Source of the DNA: Branchinecta lynchi
Lineage: Eukaryota > Arthropoda > Branchiopoda > Anostraca > Branchinectidae
DNA: 64,000 nucleotides
Direction: 5' to 3'
Assembly (NCBI GenBank): GCA_023053575.1
Contig: JAKZAP010000004.1
Location: 19,603,624-19,667,623, forward strand
How positions within the stretch are numbered: position 1 is the stretch's first letter; the number at the start of each line of letters is the position of its first letter. The position numbers and the translations under genes were made by a program. Below the pieces are notes generated by a model. The model searched no databases and was not told the origin of the DNA. It worked only from the letters and a program-made list of their open reading frames with translations. This document shows, in pieces, positions 1 to 9,130 of the stretch.

Positions 1-790
1 GGAAGACTTCCATTCCTGGGTGAGACCATTTTTCGGGGAGTTGAGGGAGAGGGAATCCGGAAATTACTGACTTCCGTAGGTTGCGAACAAATGGTCCGAT
101 TCAATTGGAACTCTATGGGTGATAAGAACTGTCGACCTAGATATGTGTGTTGAATCTGTGGTTGGTATTTGATTTGCATAATATTTTTGTACCATGGCCC
201 GTTGGGCTTTCCATGTACAATACATACATACATACACATGCAAAGCATGTGTCTGAACTCTATGTGGCCATGGTTGGGGGAGTTGGTGGGGGGGGGGGGG
301 TCAGAAAACTTTGTGACATCCACAAAAACCAAACGGATGGCCCGAATGGGATGCAACTTGGACAGTGCCAATTTTATGCGGCCTAGATTTGTCATTTGGC
401 GTCCGAATCGTATCCGAGCAAAGCAGGAGGTGGATGAAGCGGGAACCGGAAATTTGAAGATATGCTCCGATTCGAGTTAAACCTTATGGACGGGAAGAGG
501 ATATGCTAGGGATGCGAAGTTTATGTGTCCTTGTCGTATTCGGCCACAGTGGGGGGGGGGGGTCCCGGAAATGTTGTGGCTCGCATAGAGGTTAAACGAG
601 TGGTGTGATTTGAATGAAACTTAGAAAGTAGAGAGATCGTATGCCTTAGATGGCATATTTAAGGGTCCGGACCGGATCCGAGCACGGTGGAAGGTGTACC
701 GGAATTTCCGGAAAAATGCTCAGATTTACTTTCTCGTTTCTCACTCCACCTACTCGTAACAAGTGCCATATGAGCTCGTAGCTCTTGTTT
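1..790 (-). mobile_element. HINE/Helentron-like non-autonomous element, 5' part, cut by window edge
   Basis: Read on the minus strand, 791-757 gives the family start (AACAAGAGCTACGAGCTCAT followed by ATGGCACTTGTTACGAGTAGG), also seen near 60466, 27985 and 16430. The body carries the family monomers (GGTCCGGACCGGATCCG at 664-680, poly(G) runs at 288-300 and 551-560). The 3' hairpin end would lie left of the window. The copy sits directly upstream of the tolloid exons, in an intron or flank of that gene. The family assignment is inferred from its architecture. Confidence 0.55.
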
Positions 791-1289
791 TGAAAACTTT
801 CAGTCCGGGGACGGATTCCTGGCTGTACTGCGCTTCCACGTGAATCAACTGTCCGAAACGTGATCGTGTTTGTTTTTTTAGCCAGAATTGTGTTTTAGAA
901 GTCAGTTACGCCACATTTTTAAAATCGTAGAATTCAGTGGTCAGAATTTTATTGCATGTGTTTCACTTTCGTCTTTTAGCTCCGAAACTACATAAAGATC
1001 TACATAAACATAACAAAAACTACAGAAAAATCTGCGATAACACTCTTTCGGCTGTTCACGATTCCATTCGTGTCGGATAACAATTTGAAGATGATTTTTT
1101 TTTTTTTCAAGAATAACTTGCCACATATAAGTTCTCGTCTGAGCGGTGACAAACTTTATGGAACTTGCTTTATGCAAATATTTTGCTAACCTTGCAAACC
1201 ATCCTTAATAGTTGATTGCTGTCACGTCAGGTGGATAAAAAGGGTGAAGAAGTTAAACGGGCCCGAACGATCCGCTTTCTGTTTTCCAG
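791..1289. other. Tolloid intron sequence, no feature recognised
   Basis: AT-rich sequence between the mobile element and the first recognised CUB exon. It ends in a pyrimidine-rich acceptor (TGTTTTCCAG at 1280-1289). I see no exon encoding the first half of CUB4 here, so that exon must lie left of the window. Confidence 0.4.
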
Positions 1290-1503
1290 GTATTCAACGA
1301 GTTTGAAATGGAACCGCATCAGGAATGTGCCTACGATCACATTGTCATTTACGACGGTGAATCGAACGACAAGCCGATACTGGGACGGTTTTGTGGCTCA
1401 AAGGTGCCGCATCCAATTATTGCATCGGCAAACCAGATGTTTATGGTCTTTAAGTCAGATGGGTCGGTCCAAAGAAAAGGATTCCAAGCGACGCATGCAA
1501 CAG
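1290..1503 (+). CDS. tld: Tolloid-like exon, C-terminal half of CUB4
   Basis: Begins after the acceptor TTTTCCAG and ends before the donor GTAATA. It reads [19 protein letters not shown], then IYDGES and LGRFCG, the core of a CUB domain. The acidic E/D pair in ECAYDH and the following YDG are the usual calcium-site and strand residues. It ends HAT plus one base (phase 1), which fits the next exon start TVCGG. The longer overlapping frame at 1216-1578 ignores the splice sites and is not real. Confidence 0.88.
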
Positions 1504-4346
1504 GTAATACAAATAGATTGTTTTATTTTTCTGGGAGATGAATATTTCCTTAGATTATTATTATTATTATTTATTTGAATCCTTCAAAACTGAAGAGTAA
1601 TGTATAAAAAGGAACAACAACATGTCAGTCAAACTCACATACATTTACATACTAATAAACAGCTGACCGTTAAAGACAAATTAGCCTACTAAATATACAA
1701 CGAAGTACATGGAAAAAAAACGAAGCTAAAAAAAAACGAATGCCGGATGTTATGCCGGAAGGGAGAGGCATAGCCAATCAGTCGGTGGGCAGTCATGTGC
1801 ATTAAATGGTAGATACGGAGTCCTGGTCTACTCCGATACAAAACCATCCGGCTATGCCTAGAGAGTTCGGCATAGATCATAAAAAGGGAGGACATCGCGA
1901 TTCCGCTGTTCCAAAGACTGGGCTGCTCGTGATGTCGTTTTGTTGGCAAATTGCAGTAGGTTAACCCCTCGACCGAAGAAATTAGCAGTGGAAAGACAGG
2001 TCACTAAACAAAGCTTCAGAACCTTTTTGCGCCCTCGTTTAGATAGTTTTGCGACTGTGTTTCTTCCTATGTTTCTCTCCGAAACCGAAACCAGATGAAA
2101 ATCTAGTTTCAGGTTGGATAGGGGAATCCGAACCCGATTTTGGCGACAAAGATAGTTCTGCGAAGAGGATTTATAGCAAATACTAACTTTCCTATTTTCA
2201 GTGTGCGGAGGGCATCTGTCAGCCACAAGTGAAGTTCGTCGCTTTTATTCTCATTCGAAGTACGGTGACTCCAACTATGAAAATCGCGAGGACTGCGACT
2301 GGATTATTGAAGCTCCACAGGGGAAAAATGTCCGGCTTCAGTTTCTGACGTTCGAACTCGAGGACGAACAAGAGTGCAGTTACGATTATGTTGAAATCTT
2401 TGCTGGGTACGATGACTCGGGACCTTCATACGAGCGCTACTGTTCCACTTCGGTAAGTCGATTCGTTCATGTTTCTTACGCAGTCTGGTTCAGTCGCAGA
2501 TCGTAGCTTCAGAATAGGTTTCATTTCGCTTATTAGGGCTTGGTGATCACCTAAAATCTACCAAAAATCATTGACAACCAGCGCACGACTTTCTCCTCTG
2601 CTTCCTGGCCGAAGATTGAAAATTTATGTCTTTTTCTTTGTCTTTATTTGTTTTATTTATTGTCTTATATTTACTACGATTTTTCGAAATAGGGGGGTTA
2701 CAAATAAATTACTTACTTACTTACTAAGTCATAAAAGGTCCGCCATTGAAGATGGTTCAAGGTTATCTTTATTTACAAACAAAGGTATCACTAACACTTC
2801 CCGCTGATGAAAGGAGAGCTCGAGCGCACATGAAAAAAAAAAGTAAATGAAAAAAACTTCAACATGACGAATCATACCCAATAATATCCAGCCGCTAAAT
2901 TGATAGATAGAAAGTTTATTTTAAAAATCGCCTATCGTGGTTATAATCCAAATTTGCGATTATTGTCAAAACAGACAGAAAAAACTACAATATATGTGTA
3001 AAATGTCAGTACGCTTAAAAATTCAAACTTCGTTAAATATTTCACGAACTCGGGAACAAAACTTTTTGCATATCTGACGTGTTTTGTAGGTACGGGACAG
3101 AGCTTGGGAACCTTAGAACTTACCACTCGTTCTGGTCGACTTCTAACATTTTGATAGGGGGGAGGCAGGACTTGGTAGTGGAGAGGATGAGATACCATGG
3201 CTGAACCGAAGTCAGTGCTTAGCTCCTTTCTGCGCTCCTGCAGTGTTTTTAGGTTAAAGTGTTTTAAAGGTATGAGTAGGGAAGCTTCTGATCTTCATGA
3301 TCATACAGCCAACCGAAAGCAAGGCCAAGGAACAGTTAATCATAAATAAATATATACAGAAGAAATAGAAGTAGAGAAGCGCACACGAAAAAAAAAGCAA
3401 AATAAAAAATAACTTCAATATGACGAATCATACCCAATAATATACATCCGCTAAATAATCATACAGCTAACCGAAAGCAAGGCCAAGGCACAGTCATAAT
3501 TAAACAAAAATAAATATAAAAAAGAAGTAAAAGTAGACAAAGATGGGAATACCGATAGCCTGGGCTGTGCCTACAGATTTAGGGCACTATAGTCCAGAAT
3601 CGCTATCGACCAGTCGGAACAAGAGGGAAAATAAGGCCAAGGCCTAATAACAGTCATATATTTTGCGGGTCTCCGCAATATTAGCGTGTTCATTCAGTAT
3701 GAATAAGTTGATATTTGGTCAGCCGCCAGTTTTAGAGACTGTTGCTCTTCTAGGAGGACCCGAGCGCCTCTAGATGTGAAGGAGCAATTATAAGGTCTGA
3801 GGCAGGTTGCGCGATAAAGCTGGATTCTTGGAAACATTTTTGGCAAAAGGTTGTAAAGACAACCACCCTGAACAAGTTATCAGCCACTTCTCGCATCCTC
3901 GCGAGCCCCGTACCCAGATTTACAAGGCTCTACTCCAATTAATCTGGAAGTTATGGTCGGGGATCGAGCCTAGTTGAGACGTTTAGATAATGAAGAAGGC
4001 TTACATTTTATGTACTGTGCAGAAACGGTATCTATTGTGCTTTTTTTCTCTGAATTCTGATATTTTTCAAGATCTCATCGCCAATTATTTTTTGTAGGGC
4101 CCTCCGGAGATCATTTCGATCAGTGAAGCCCTTATGATTAGGTTCAGAAGCGACGATACGATCGTCAACAAAGGATTTTCGGCTTCCTATTATGCTGTTG
4201 ATGATTCTGAAAACGAAGATCTGCCTATTCCTACTACCATCACCACCAAGACGAAGAGTGGTATGACGAAACTCAAAATGAAAGACAGTGGAAATAATGG
4301 CCGAAGGTACAGATCTAGGTCTCGGCAGCAGCGCCGAAATTCCTAG
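1290..4346 (+). CDS. tld: Tolloid/BMP1-like astacin metalloprotease, 3' end of gene (three exons)
   Basis: Three exons (1290-1503, 2202-2452, 4098-4346) join in frame with phases 1 and 0 and encode about 237 residues. They hold the second half of a CUB domain, a complete CUB domain with its four cysteines, and a short basic tail. Tolloid/BMP1 proteases are secreted zinc endopeptidases with the order astacin, CUB1, CUB2, EGF, CUB3, EGF, CUB4, CUB5. They cleave chordin/Sog to release BMP ligands and process procollagen. The segment seen matches CUB4 and CUB5 of that order. The catalytic domain, signal peptide and other CUB/EGF modules are outside the window, so the exact paralogue (tolloid, tolkin or tolloid-like) cannot be settled. 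No AATAAA follows closely; an ATTAAA near 4428 is a weak poly(A) candidate. Confidence 0.88.
1504..2201 (+). other. Tolloid intron, nothing else recognised
   Basis: A 698-base GT-AG intron (GTAATA to TATTTTCAG). It contains a short TTA microsatellite around 1555-1575. Open frames on the minus strand here have no recognisable protein pattern. Confidence 0.7.
2202..2452 (+). CDS. tld: Tolloid-like exon, first two thirds of CUB5
   Basis: Starts TGTGCGGAGGG after the acceptor ATTTTCAG; with the base carried over it reads [10 protein letters not shown]. It then gives [32 protein letters not shown] and ERYC. These are the four CUB cysteines and the Y-G-x-x-x-Y-x-N/P pattern typical of the last tolloid CUB. 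It ends in phase 0 before the strong donor GTAAGT. Its length of 251 bases is normal for a CUB exon. Confidence 0.9.
2640..2730 (+). repeat. LINE/SINE 3'-end fragment with (TTAC)n tail
   Basis: The sequence TTTCGAAATAGGGGGGTTAC is followed by AAATAAA and then four TTAC units. The same end recurs in reverse at 13800-13870 and 39068-39140. A shared 3' end with a short tandem tail is the mark of a non-LTR retroelement family. It lies in the last tolloid intron. Confidence 0.5.
2804..3640 (+). repeat. Diverged direct duplication inside the last tolloid intron
   Basis: About 90 bases around 2856-2905 (GACGAATCATACCCAATAAT core, then CCGCTAAAT) recur at 3420-3460. A second block, AACCGAAAGCAAGGCCAAGG, occurs at 3309 and 3471. 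The spacing suggests a roughly 570-base and a roughly 160-base duplication. The adjoining A-rich runs look like retroelement tails. No coding potential. Confidence 0.5.
4098..4346 (+). CDS. tld: Tolloid-like terminal exon: end of CUB5, basic tail, stop
   Basis: Follows the acceptor TTTTTTGTAG and opens [20 protein letters not shown], then [14 protein letters not shown], the canonical end of CUB5 in tolloid and BMP1. After the domain comes an acidic then strongly basic hydrophilic tail ([18 protein letters not shown]) ending in TAG at 4344-4346. Many tolloid proteins have short variable tails; the R-rich end here might bind heparan sulphate or matrix, which is inference. The exon is phase 0 at its start, matching the previous exon. 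Confidence 0.88.
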   Translation, partial: GPPEIISISEALMIRFRSDDTIVNKGFSASYYAVDDSENEDLPIPTTITTKTKSGMTKLKMKDSGNNGRRYRSRSRQQRRNS

Positions 4347-5444
4347 AAGTAACAAACGGGTATTGACTAAACTTAAGCCGATTATCTACGCTCCGTGGCC
4401 TTTTGTGAAAGAAATAGGGAAATTTGATTAAATTAATGTTGCAGAATATATATTTGTATCTATATATAGAGCCGAGAGCGGCCAGCGGCGCCGGATGCGT
4501 TTACATTTATAAACCGTTCTAGGAAAAATCACTTCCGTTAGTAAATGGAAAATATAGACTTTGTGTGTGACGTCATCGACCCGTAGATAATCGGCTAAAG
4601 TGTAGTCAACACCAGTAAACGCGTCTTTGAAGGGACGAGCTCGGTTGTCTGCCAGACAGCGATGTAGTGTAAATGATGCCATATTATGTGCCACAGTGAT
4701 CTGCAGTTTCTAATTGCTTAGTTGATATTTTTAGTTTCGTTTGTTTGGAAATCATGACACTTTTTGCCGTTAAGATGGAGCTATTTGAAGCTAGTATCGA
4801 CCTTAGACTTAGTTAATGTGTTCTTTCGAGTGTTCGTGGTTAGGCCGAGCATATAAGCGAGGTGATGGCATTGTCAAGTTTTAAACAAATCGATGTTTGT
4901 CGTTGCTTAAGGGTAATGCAAGAGGATAGAAGTGGACATCTGCGGAAGAATGGTAGTGATTATTGAGTGCGAATTGAGCTAATTTATGCTGATTTATCGT
5001 AATATTATAGCGGCTAAATTTCATTAAGACCATGCAGGTCTTCCGATGAGGGTTATATCTCTGCCGCTTGCTCTGGAGTCTAAAGTTGTTTTACATTACG
5101 CCCTTCCTAAAATCCAATGACGAGTTACCGCCAGATGCGCTAGTGGAACAATAACAATCACACGTTAGATCTTGGTATGAGTTATCTGAAGGGGGAAGCG
5201 ATAAGCAGTCAGCACTGAAGTCGGAAGCCAGAATTGACAAACTTGATGAAGTTTGACATAACAGAGTTCGGTAGAGCACACTTAGAGGCAGAAGCATTTC
5301 AGACAGTTTTAAACATCTTTTTCTAGTTTAATGCCAGGAGCAAGATTGGACACGCAAAGTCGTCGTGACGGAGATTAAAAAATTTTCTCGCGGACCCAAC
5401 GCCATCGGCCAACCTTTGAGTGGCGACATTTTAATTAAAAGAAT
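4347..5444. other. Tolloid 3' flank, no gene seen
   Basis: Probable 3' UTR and intergenic DNA. It holds an ATTAAA near 4428 and a short TATATATAG stretch at 4460. Open frames on either strand here lack any family pattern. Confidence 0.5.
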
Positions 5445-5874
5445 AGTTGCGTTTCTGTAGATACACTAGATACCATGGTATCTGATACCACGGTCTAAAG
5501 TCGTTTTTGCAGTTATCGTGGTATCTGATACCACTGTCGAAAGGCGTTTTAGCAGTTATTGTGGTATCTGGCCAGTTATCGTGGTATCTGATATTCAGAT
5601 ACTACGGTCCAACCGTGGTAACTGATCGTGGTATCTGAAAAAGTCATCTCACTTTCATCAGTTTTTGTCAGATTGGTGGGAAAGAAGTTTGGCACTTAGT
5701 AATGTGACTGAATATCAGTTTTTCTTTTGGGGTGACTTCGAAAAGTGTAATTTCGGCAATTGTCATTTTTGCAGAGCAACCGTATATCAGATACTACGGT
5801 TACTGCAAAAACAACTAATTGCAGAATCAGTTACCATGGTAATAGATACCATGGTATCTTCAAAAGATGCAACT
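5445..5874. mobile_element. Foldback element rich in TGGTATCTGATACCA palindromes, copy 1
   Basis: Ends in AGTTGCGTTT at the left and GATGCAACT at the right, both followed inward by GATACCATGGTATC-type sequence. The interior is packed with the 15-base palindrome TGGTATCTGATACCA and variants. A second copy, in the opposite orientation, is at 42929-43291; the inner sequences match (for example TTTTTGTCAGATTGGTGGGA here). Both copies are flanked by AAT on each side, so either the target is preferred or the termini extend further. Confidence 0.65.
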
Positions 5875-6069
5875 AATATCGGCTAAAGCAAGAGTCGGTC
5901 ATCTCCATTGAAACTTGTCTTCAGTCCTACTGACGTGCTACAGTTCGTTTTTTCGAATATTCTGACGCGCGGGTTTGTGGCATTATTATTTCCAAGGGAC
6001 AACGTTAACGGTATTCATAATTAATAATATAAAACATCCTTCCATTCTTTCCTTGAACAAAATGACCCT

Positions 6070-6087
6070 CCCCCCCCCCCCCCCCCC
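6070..6087. repeat. Poly(C) tract
   Basis: Eighteen consecutive C. Runs of ten or more G or C recur through the window (for example 288, 551, 9768, 17410, 17530, 21052, 21285, 27580, 30520, 33888, 36315, 36917, 37037 and 53841), often inside repeats. Confidence 0.9.
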
Positions 6088-6286
6088 ACCTCCCGTGTAT
6101 CATTGTTATTGGTCGGAATACAGCAAAATGGTACCACTTGGTCAGACAAAATTAAGGCTTTTTGAGGCCACAGATCGACACTTCGTTGACTTTAAATTTT
6201 ACACATATGTAAATGCAGTAGCCGAGCGGAGCGAGACCCTATCACGGTTTCTGACACTTTCTTAAGCGGGACGTTACGCGTTTACA

Positions 6287-6645
6287 ATCAATCAATCAAT
6301 CAATTTATTTAATTCGTGATATTACACATCACATAATAAAATTACACTAAGACAGGAAATTTCTTTACTAAATATATACAATCATTTTAACCATTCGGTG
6401 GCTCGGGGCAATAACACAGTCGGCGGAAAAGTCGGTAGAAATGGCCGGAACGGCATTCTGCATTCTCACGAATTGCCTTTAAAAGTGGATTTTCGGAAAC
6501 TTCTACCCTTGCAACAAAACTAACTATCGCTTTCCGTCTCATAACATCAAAGGATTCAGTTTCATTTTCTAAAAACATTTGACTAGCAGAGTAACGTCGA
6601 TTATATGAAAGGAGATGACGGAATGCATTGTTAAAATGTTGGTAT
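6287..6645 (-). pseudogene. LINE reverse-transcriptase C-terminus, 5'-truncated, with (TTGA)n tail
   Basis: On the minus strand 6645-6387 reads HFNNAFRHLLSYNRRYSASQ, then MFLENETESFDVMRRKAIVS, then FVARVEVSENPLL. This is the usual end of CR1/Jockey-type LINE ORF2 (N-A-F-R, R-x-S-A-S-x-M-F, R-K-x-x-x-x-F). A stop follows at 6387, then an AT-rich 3' part and five ATTG/CAAT units at 6287-6305, the element's tail. The RT catalytic domain is missing, so this is a dead 5'-truncated copy. It differs from the LINE at 46-47 kb, whose tail is TAATC. Confidence 0.65.
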
Positions 6646-6699
6646 AAAATGCATTACATAATGTTGGTATGATTAATGGCGTGTGTATACGAATGTGTA

Positions 6700-7032
6700 C
6701 AGTAGAGGTACGTTTATGTAACAGTGCGTTTTTGGCTAAATGGTAGAATGAAGATCCAAAATGCCTATTCAGGTATTTTAAGATGCCCTTAAGTACCTAC
6801 TTTGGCTAACTGATAGTTAGCCTTAGACACAGCAAGTGCATGAAAATGGCAAAGTCCAGTGTCAACAAACGTTCACATAAGCATACACTGCAAAAAGTTT
6901 CTCCGAGTAAGGATGAAAGTATTGCTACTGGGTTTAATATTGTCTCTACTGAGATAAGATTACCTTTTTGTAGACAAGATCAATCCCAGTAACAAATACT
7001 GCAAGATTTTTTTTTTCAGTGTACCTCTACTG
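6700..7032. mobile_element. TA-flanked TIR element (mariner-type MITE), host of a nested insertion
   Basis: The terminal inverted repeat CAGTAGAGGTA (6700) pairs with TACCTCTACTG (7022-7032), and both ends are flanked by TA (6698-6699, 7033-7034). This is the pattern of Tc1/mariner-derived MITEs. A second TA-type MITE (6886-7021) has inserted at a TA just inside the right end. No coding content. Confidence 0.7.
6886..7021. mobile_element. Nested TA-flanked MITE, CACTGCAAAAA ends
   Basis: The ends CACTGCAAAAAGTTT and its imperfect inverse (AGATTTTTTTTTTCAGTG) are flanked by TA at 6884-6885 and 7022-7023. The interior has CTACTGGGTTTAATATTGTC and TGAGATAAGATTA. A related copy starts at 50111. 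Confidence 0.7.
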
Positions 7033-7434
7033 TATATAGTATAGTAACCCCAAAAAGCCGCCGAAGTCCATTGTGTCACGCTGTCAAAACTTTTACAATT
7101 GATAACACTACGTCTGCGCATTCTTGTGTTAAGCATTACCATAACATATCAGTTATGGTCCTTGTTATTTTTTGAGACAAAACTTCTCTTATGACACTTT
7201 AAAGTTTTATGCTTCGCAAAAAGAGGACACTGAAAAGGGTCATAACAGATACGTTCTCAGAAGGTTTAACACAAGGATGCGAAAATATGTAATTATCTGT
7301 TCTCTGACAGTGGACTTTGCAGCAAGTCAGTTTAATTCTCAGTTTCTGAAGAGCTTGTTATAGTTGAGCATCATCTAGTGGCTACCGAGGAAACTTAGAA
7401 GGGGATAATAATATCGTCGGTAAATTCAACTTAT

Positions 7435-8155
7435 TCCAGTTCAGCGCTCCAAGTGGATTAGTTTCTGTCAGTCCCCCAATCGTCTCATAATCAACATTTG
7501 TGTAGACATATTAAAAAGTCCGATCATTAAAGGACACCTGAATGAAGAGTACCAAGTATCATCCCTATCTGTATGACTTCCGTTAACATTGCCTGCAGAA
7601 AAGCGAATCGAAATACGAAATAGTGTTTCCAAGCTATGATTTTTGCTCCATTTTGCATCTGTCCTTATTTCAGTACCAAACAATTTTAGAAATGAACAAA
7701 TGTCTCCAATCGACCCTTCTTCTGGAATGTTTTTCAACCATTTAAGCCCAAACATATATCTAGAAGAAATTGCAATACTACCCCGCCAGCGCTGTACAAG
7801 ATTTGAATGAATTGCGCTTTTTGTCTTGGAGTCTGCATGTGCAAACCTCCAGATATGAACATCCCTATTTTGAAAACGTCACGCTCAGGAGAAGAATGCT
7901 CTCCATGGCCATGTCTGTAAATGCATTCTCCATGGTGTATTTAAGTATGGTTTCATTGTTCAGGTGTCCTTTAACGTAGTGGCTAACTTTCACTTTCTAC
8001 CACTAAGGCATATGCAAAACCTCCATTACCTGGAAAGCAGACTGCAGATTTTCTACTCATCAATCTGTAGATCTATTTTATTATGTCTGTCAATAAGTGC
8101 TGATGGTGATACATGGGGGGATTAGTAGAAAGTAGTCCGTTTGGACGCGCTGAAC
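7435..8155. mobile_element. MITE family A, copy 1, split by a nested TTAA element
   Basis: Ends match CCAGTTCAGCGCTCCAAGTG on the left and its inverse on the right (CCGTTTGGACGCGCTGAAC). The 37227-37504 copy is uninterrupted and about 278 bases long; here the same sequence is broken at 7527 and resumes at 7975. A third, rearranged copy lies at 17170-17402. The exact outermost base is uncertain because flanking bases TTATT are also shared. Confidence 0.7.
7531..7970. mobile_element. Nested TTAA-flanked TIR element (piggyBac-type non-autonomous)
   Basis: A perfect 12-base TIR (AGGACACCTGAA and TTCAGGTGTCCT) is bounded on both sides by TTAA (7527-7530 and 7971-7974). The host MITE continues on each side, so this is a datable insertion. 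TTAA duplication is the signature of piggyBac transposases; the 440-base interior has no transposase. Confidence 0.75.
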
Positions 8156-8329
8156 ATGACGCGCAGGTCAATCTGGTTGCGTTTTTGATCGAAGTTTGAA
8201 GTTACCTTCAACCTCAAAGGTCTCTGCTTAAATACCGTTTTTGGTCGCCGGTCACAGTTCCTTCGTCCTTCAGACTCTGACCGTCGAACTTCGTGAGCTA
8301 GCTAGTTCGAAGTCGTCGAAGAAACGTCG

Positions 8330-9130
8330 ACATGGCAAGGATCGCAGGAGTCGTAAAAACACTAATTAAGCAAACGGTGAACTTCGACGGCGTTCAAAAA
8401 CGGAAATTAAACAACCGGCTAAGCGAACGGCGAACAAAACTTCGATGAAAAACGCACTTCTGTATGACTAAGTCCAAGACACGCCAGCGATCCTCAGGAA
8501 GAAGGAGTAAGCGTGTCCGTACGACTCAAACTCAACGACTCAGTCAATCAGCTCGATCTCTGGTAGCAGCTGTGACACAACTTCTGCCTTTCTTCCGCTA
8601 GATGTCCGGAGAGGCCGGAGATTTTGGATCGGCAAGGAGAGATAGTCATCAAGAGTATTATGCCTGTGAAGGAAAGGCCCTTGTGAAACAAAACTCTTAA
8701 GCGCGGTTCCACGATGACAAATTAACAGTATTCCTACTGGAGGCGTCGGTTCTTGGCCGACCCGGGCGACGTAACATTAGCTGCGTTCTTTGTCACGCAA
8801 GTTCTCAGCGGTGGTCTCCGGTTTTTCTTATAAGCCGTTTTTGCATCCGCTGGTGACTTCTCACCAGTCTTATAACCCGTTCTTGAACTAACCAGTGTCC
8901 GGTTTTATCTCACCGGTGCGGACTAGCCAGAACCTGCTCGGTAGCCTGGCTTCAGCGAGGAGTTAGCCAGTTTTCATCAACTCACCGGTGAACCAAAAAA
9001 ACGCGTTTTAAGAGAAGAACCAGACACTGGTGACTAAACACCAGAGACAGCCCGGAGTGCAACGAACGCAGTTAGTATGTGTACTGGAGGCGTCGGTTCT
9101 TGGCCGACCCGGCCGATGTAACATAATAAG
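8330..9130. repeat. Mosaic dispersed repeats (TCGGTTCTTGGCCGACCCGG block and others)
   Basis: The block CTGGAGGCGTCGGTTCTTGG, then CCGACCCGG, occurs twice (about 8737 and 9083). The block at 8860-9075, ending GGAGTGCAACGAACGCA, recurs diverged at 10786-11000. The block at 8458-8620 is the inverse of 38098-38235 and related to 15515-15690 and 24880-25010. No coding content was recognised. Confidence 0.5.

Noticed and set aside
1216..1578. 120-codon plus frame overlapping the CUB4 exon
   Set aside because: Out of frame with the CUB reading and ignores the splice sites.
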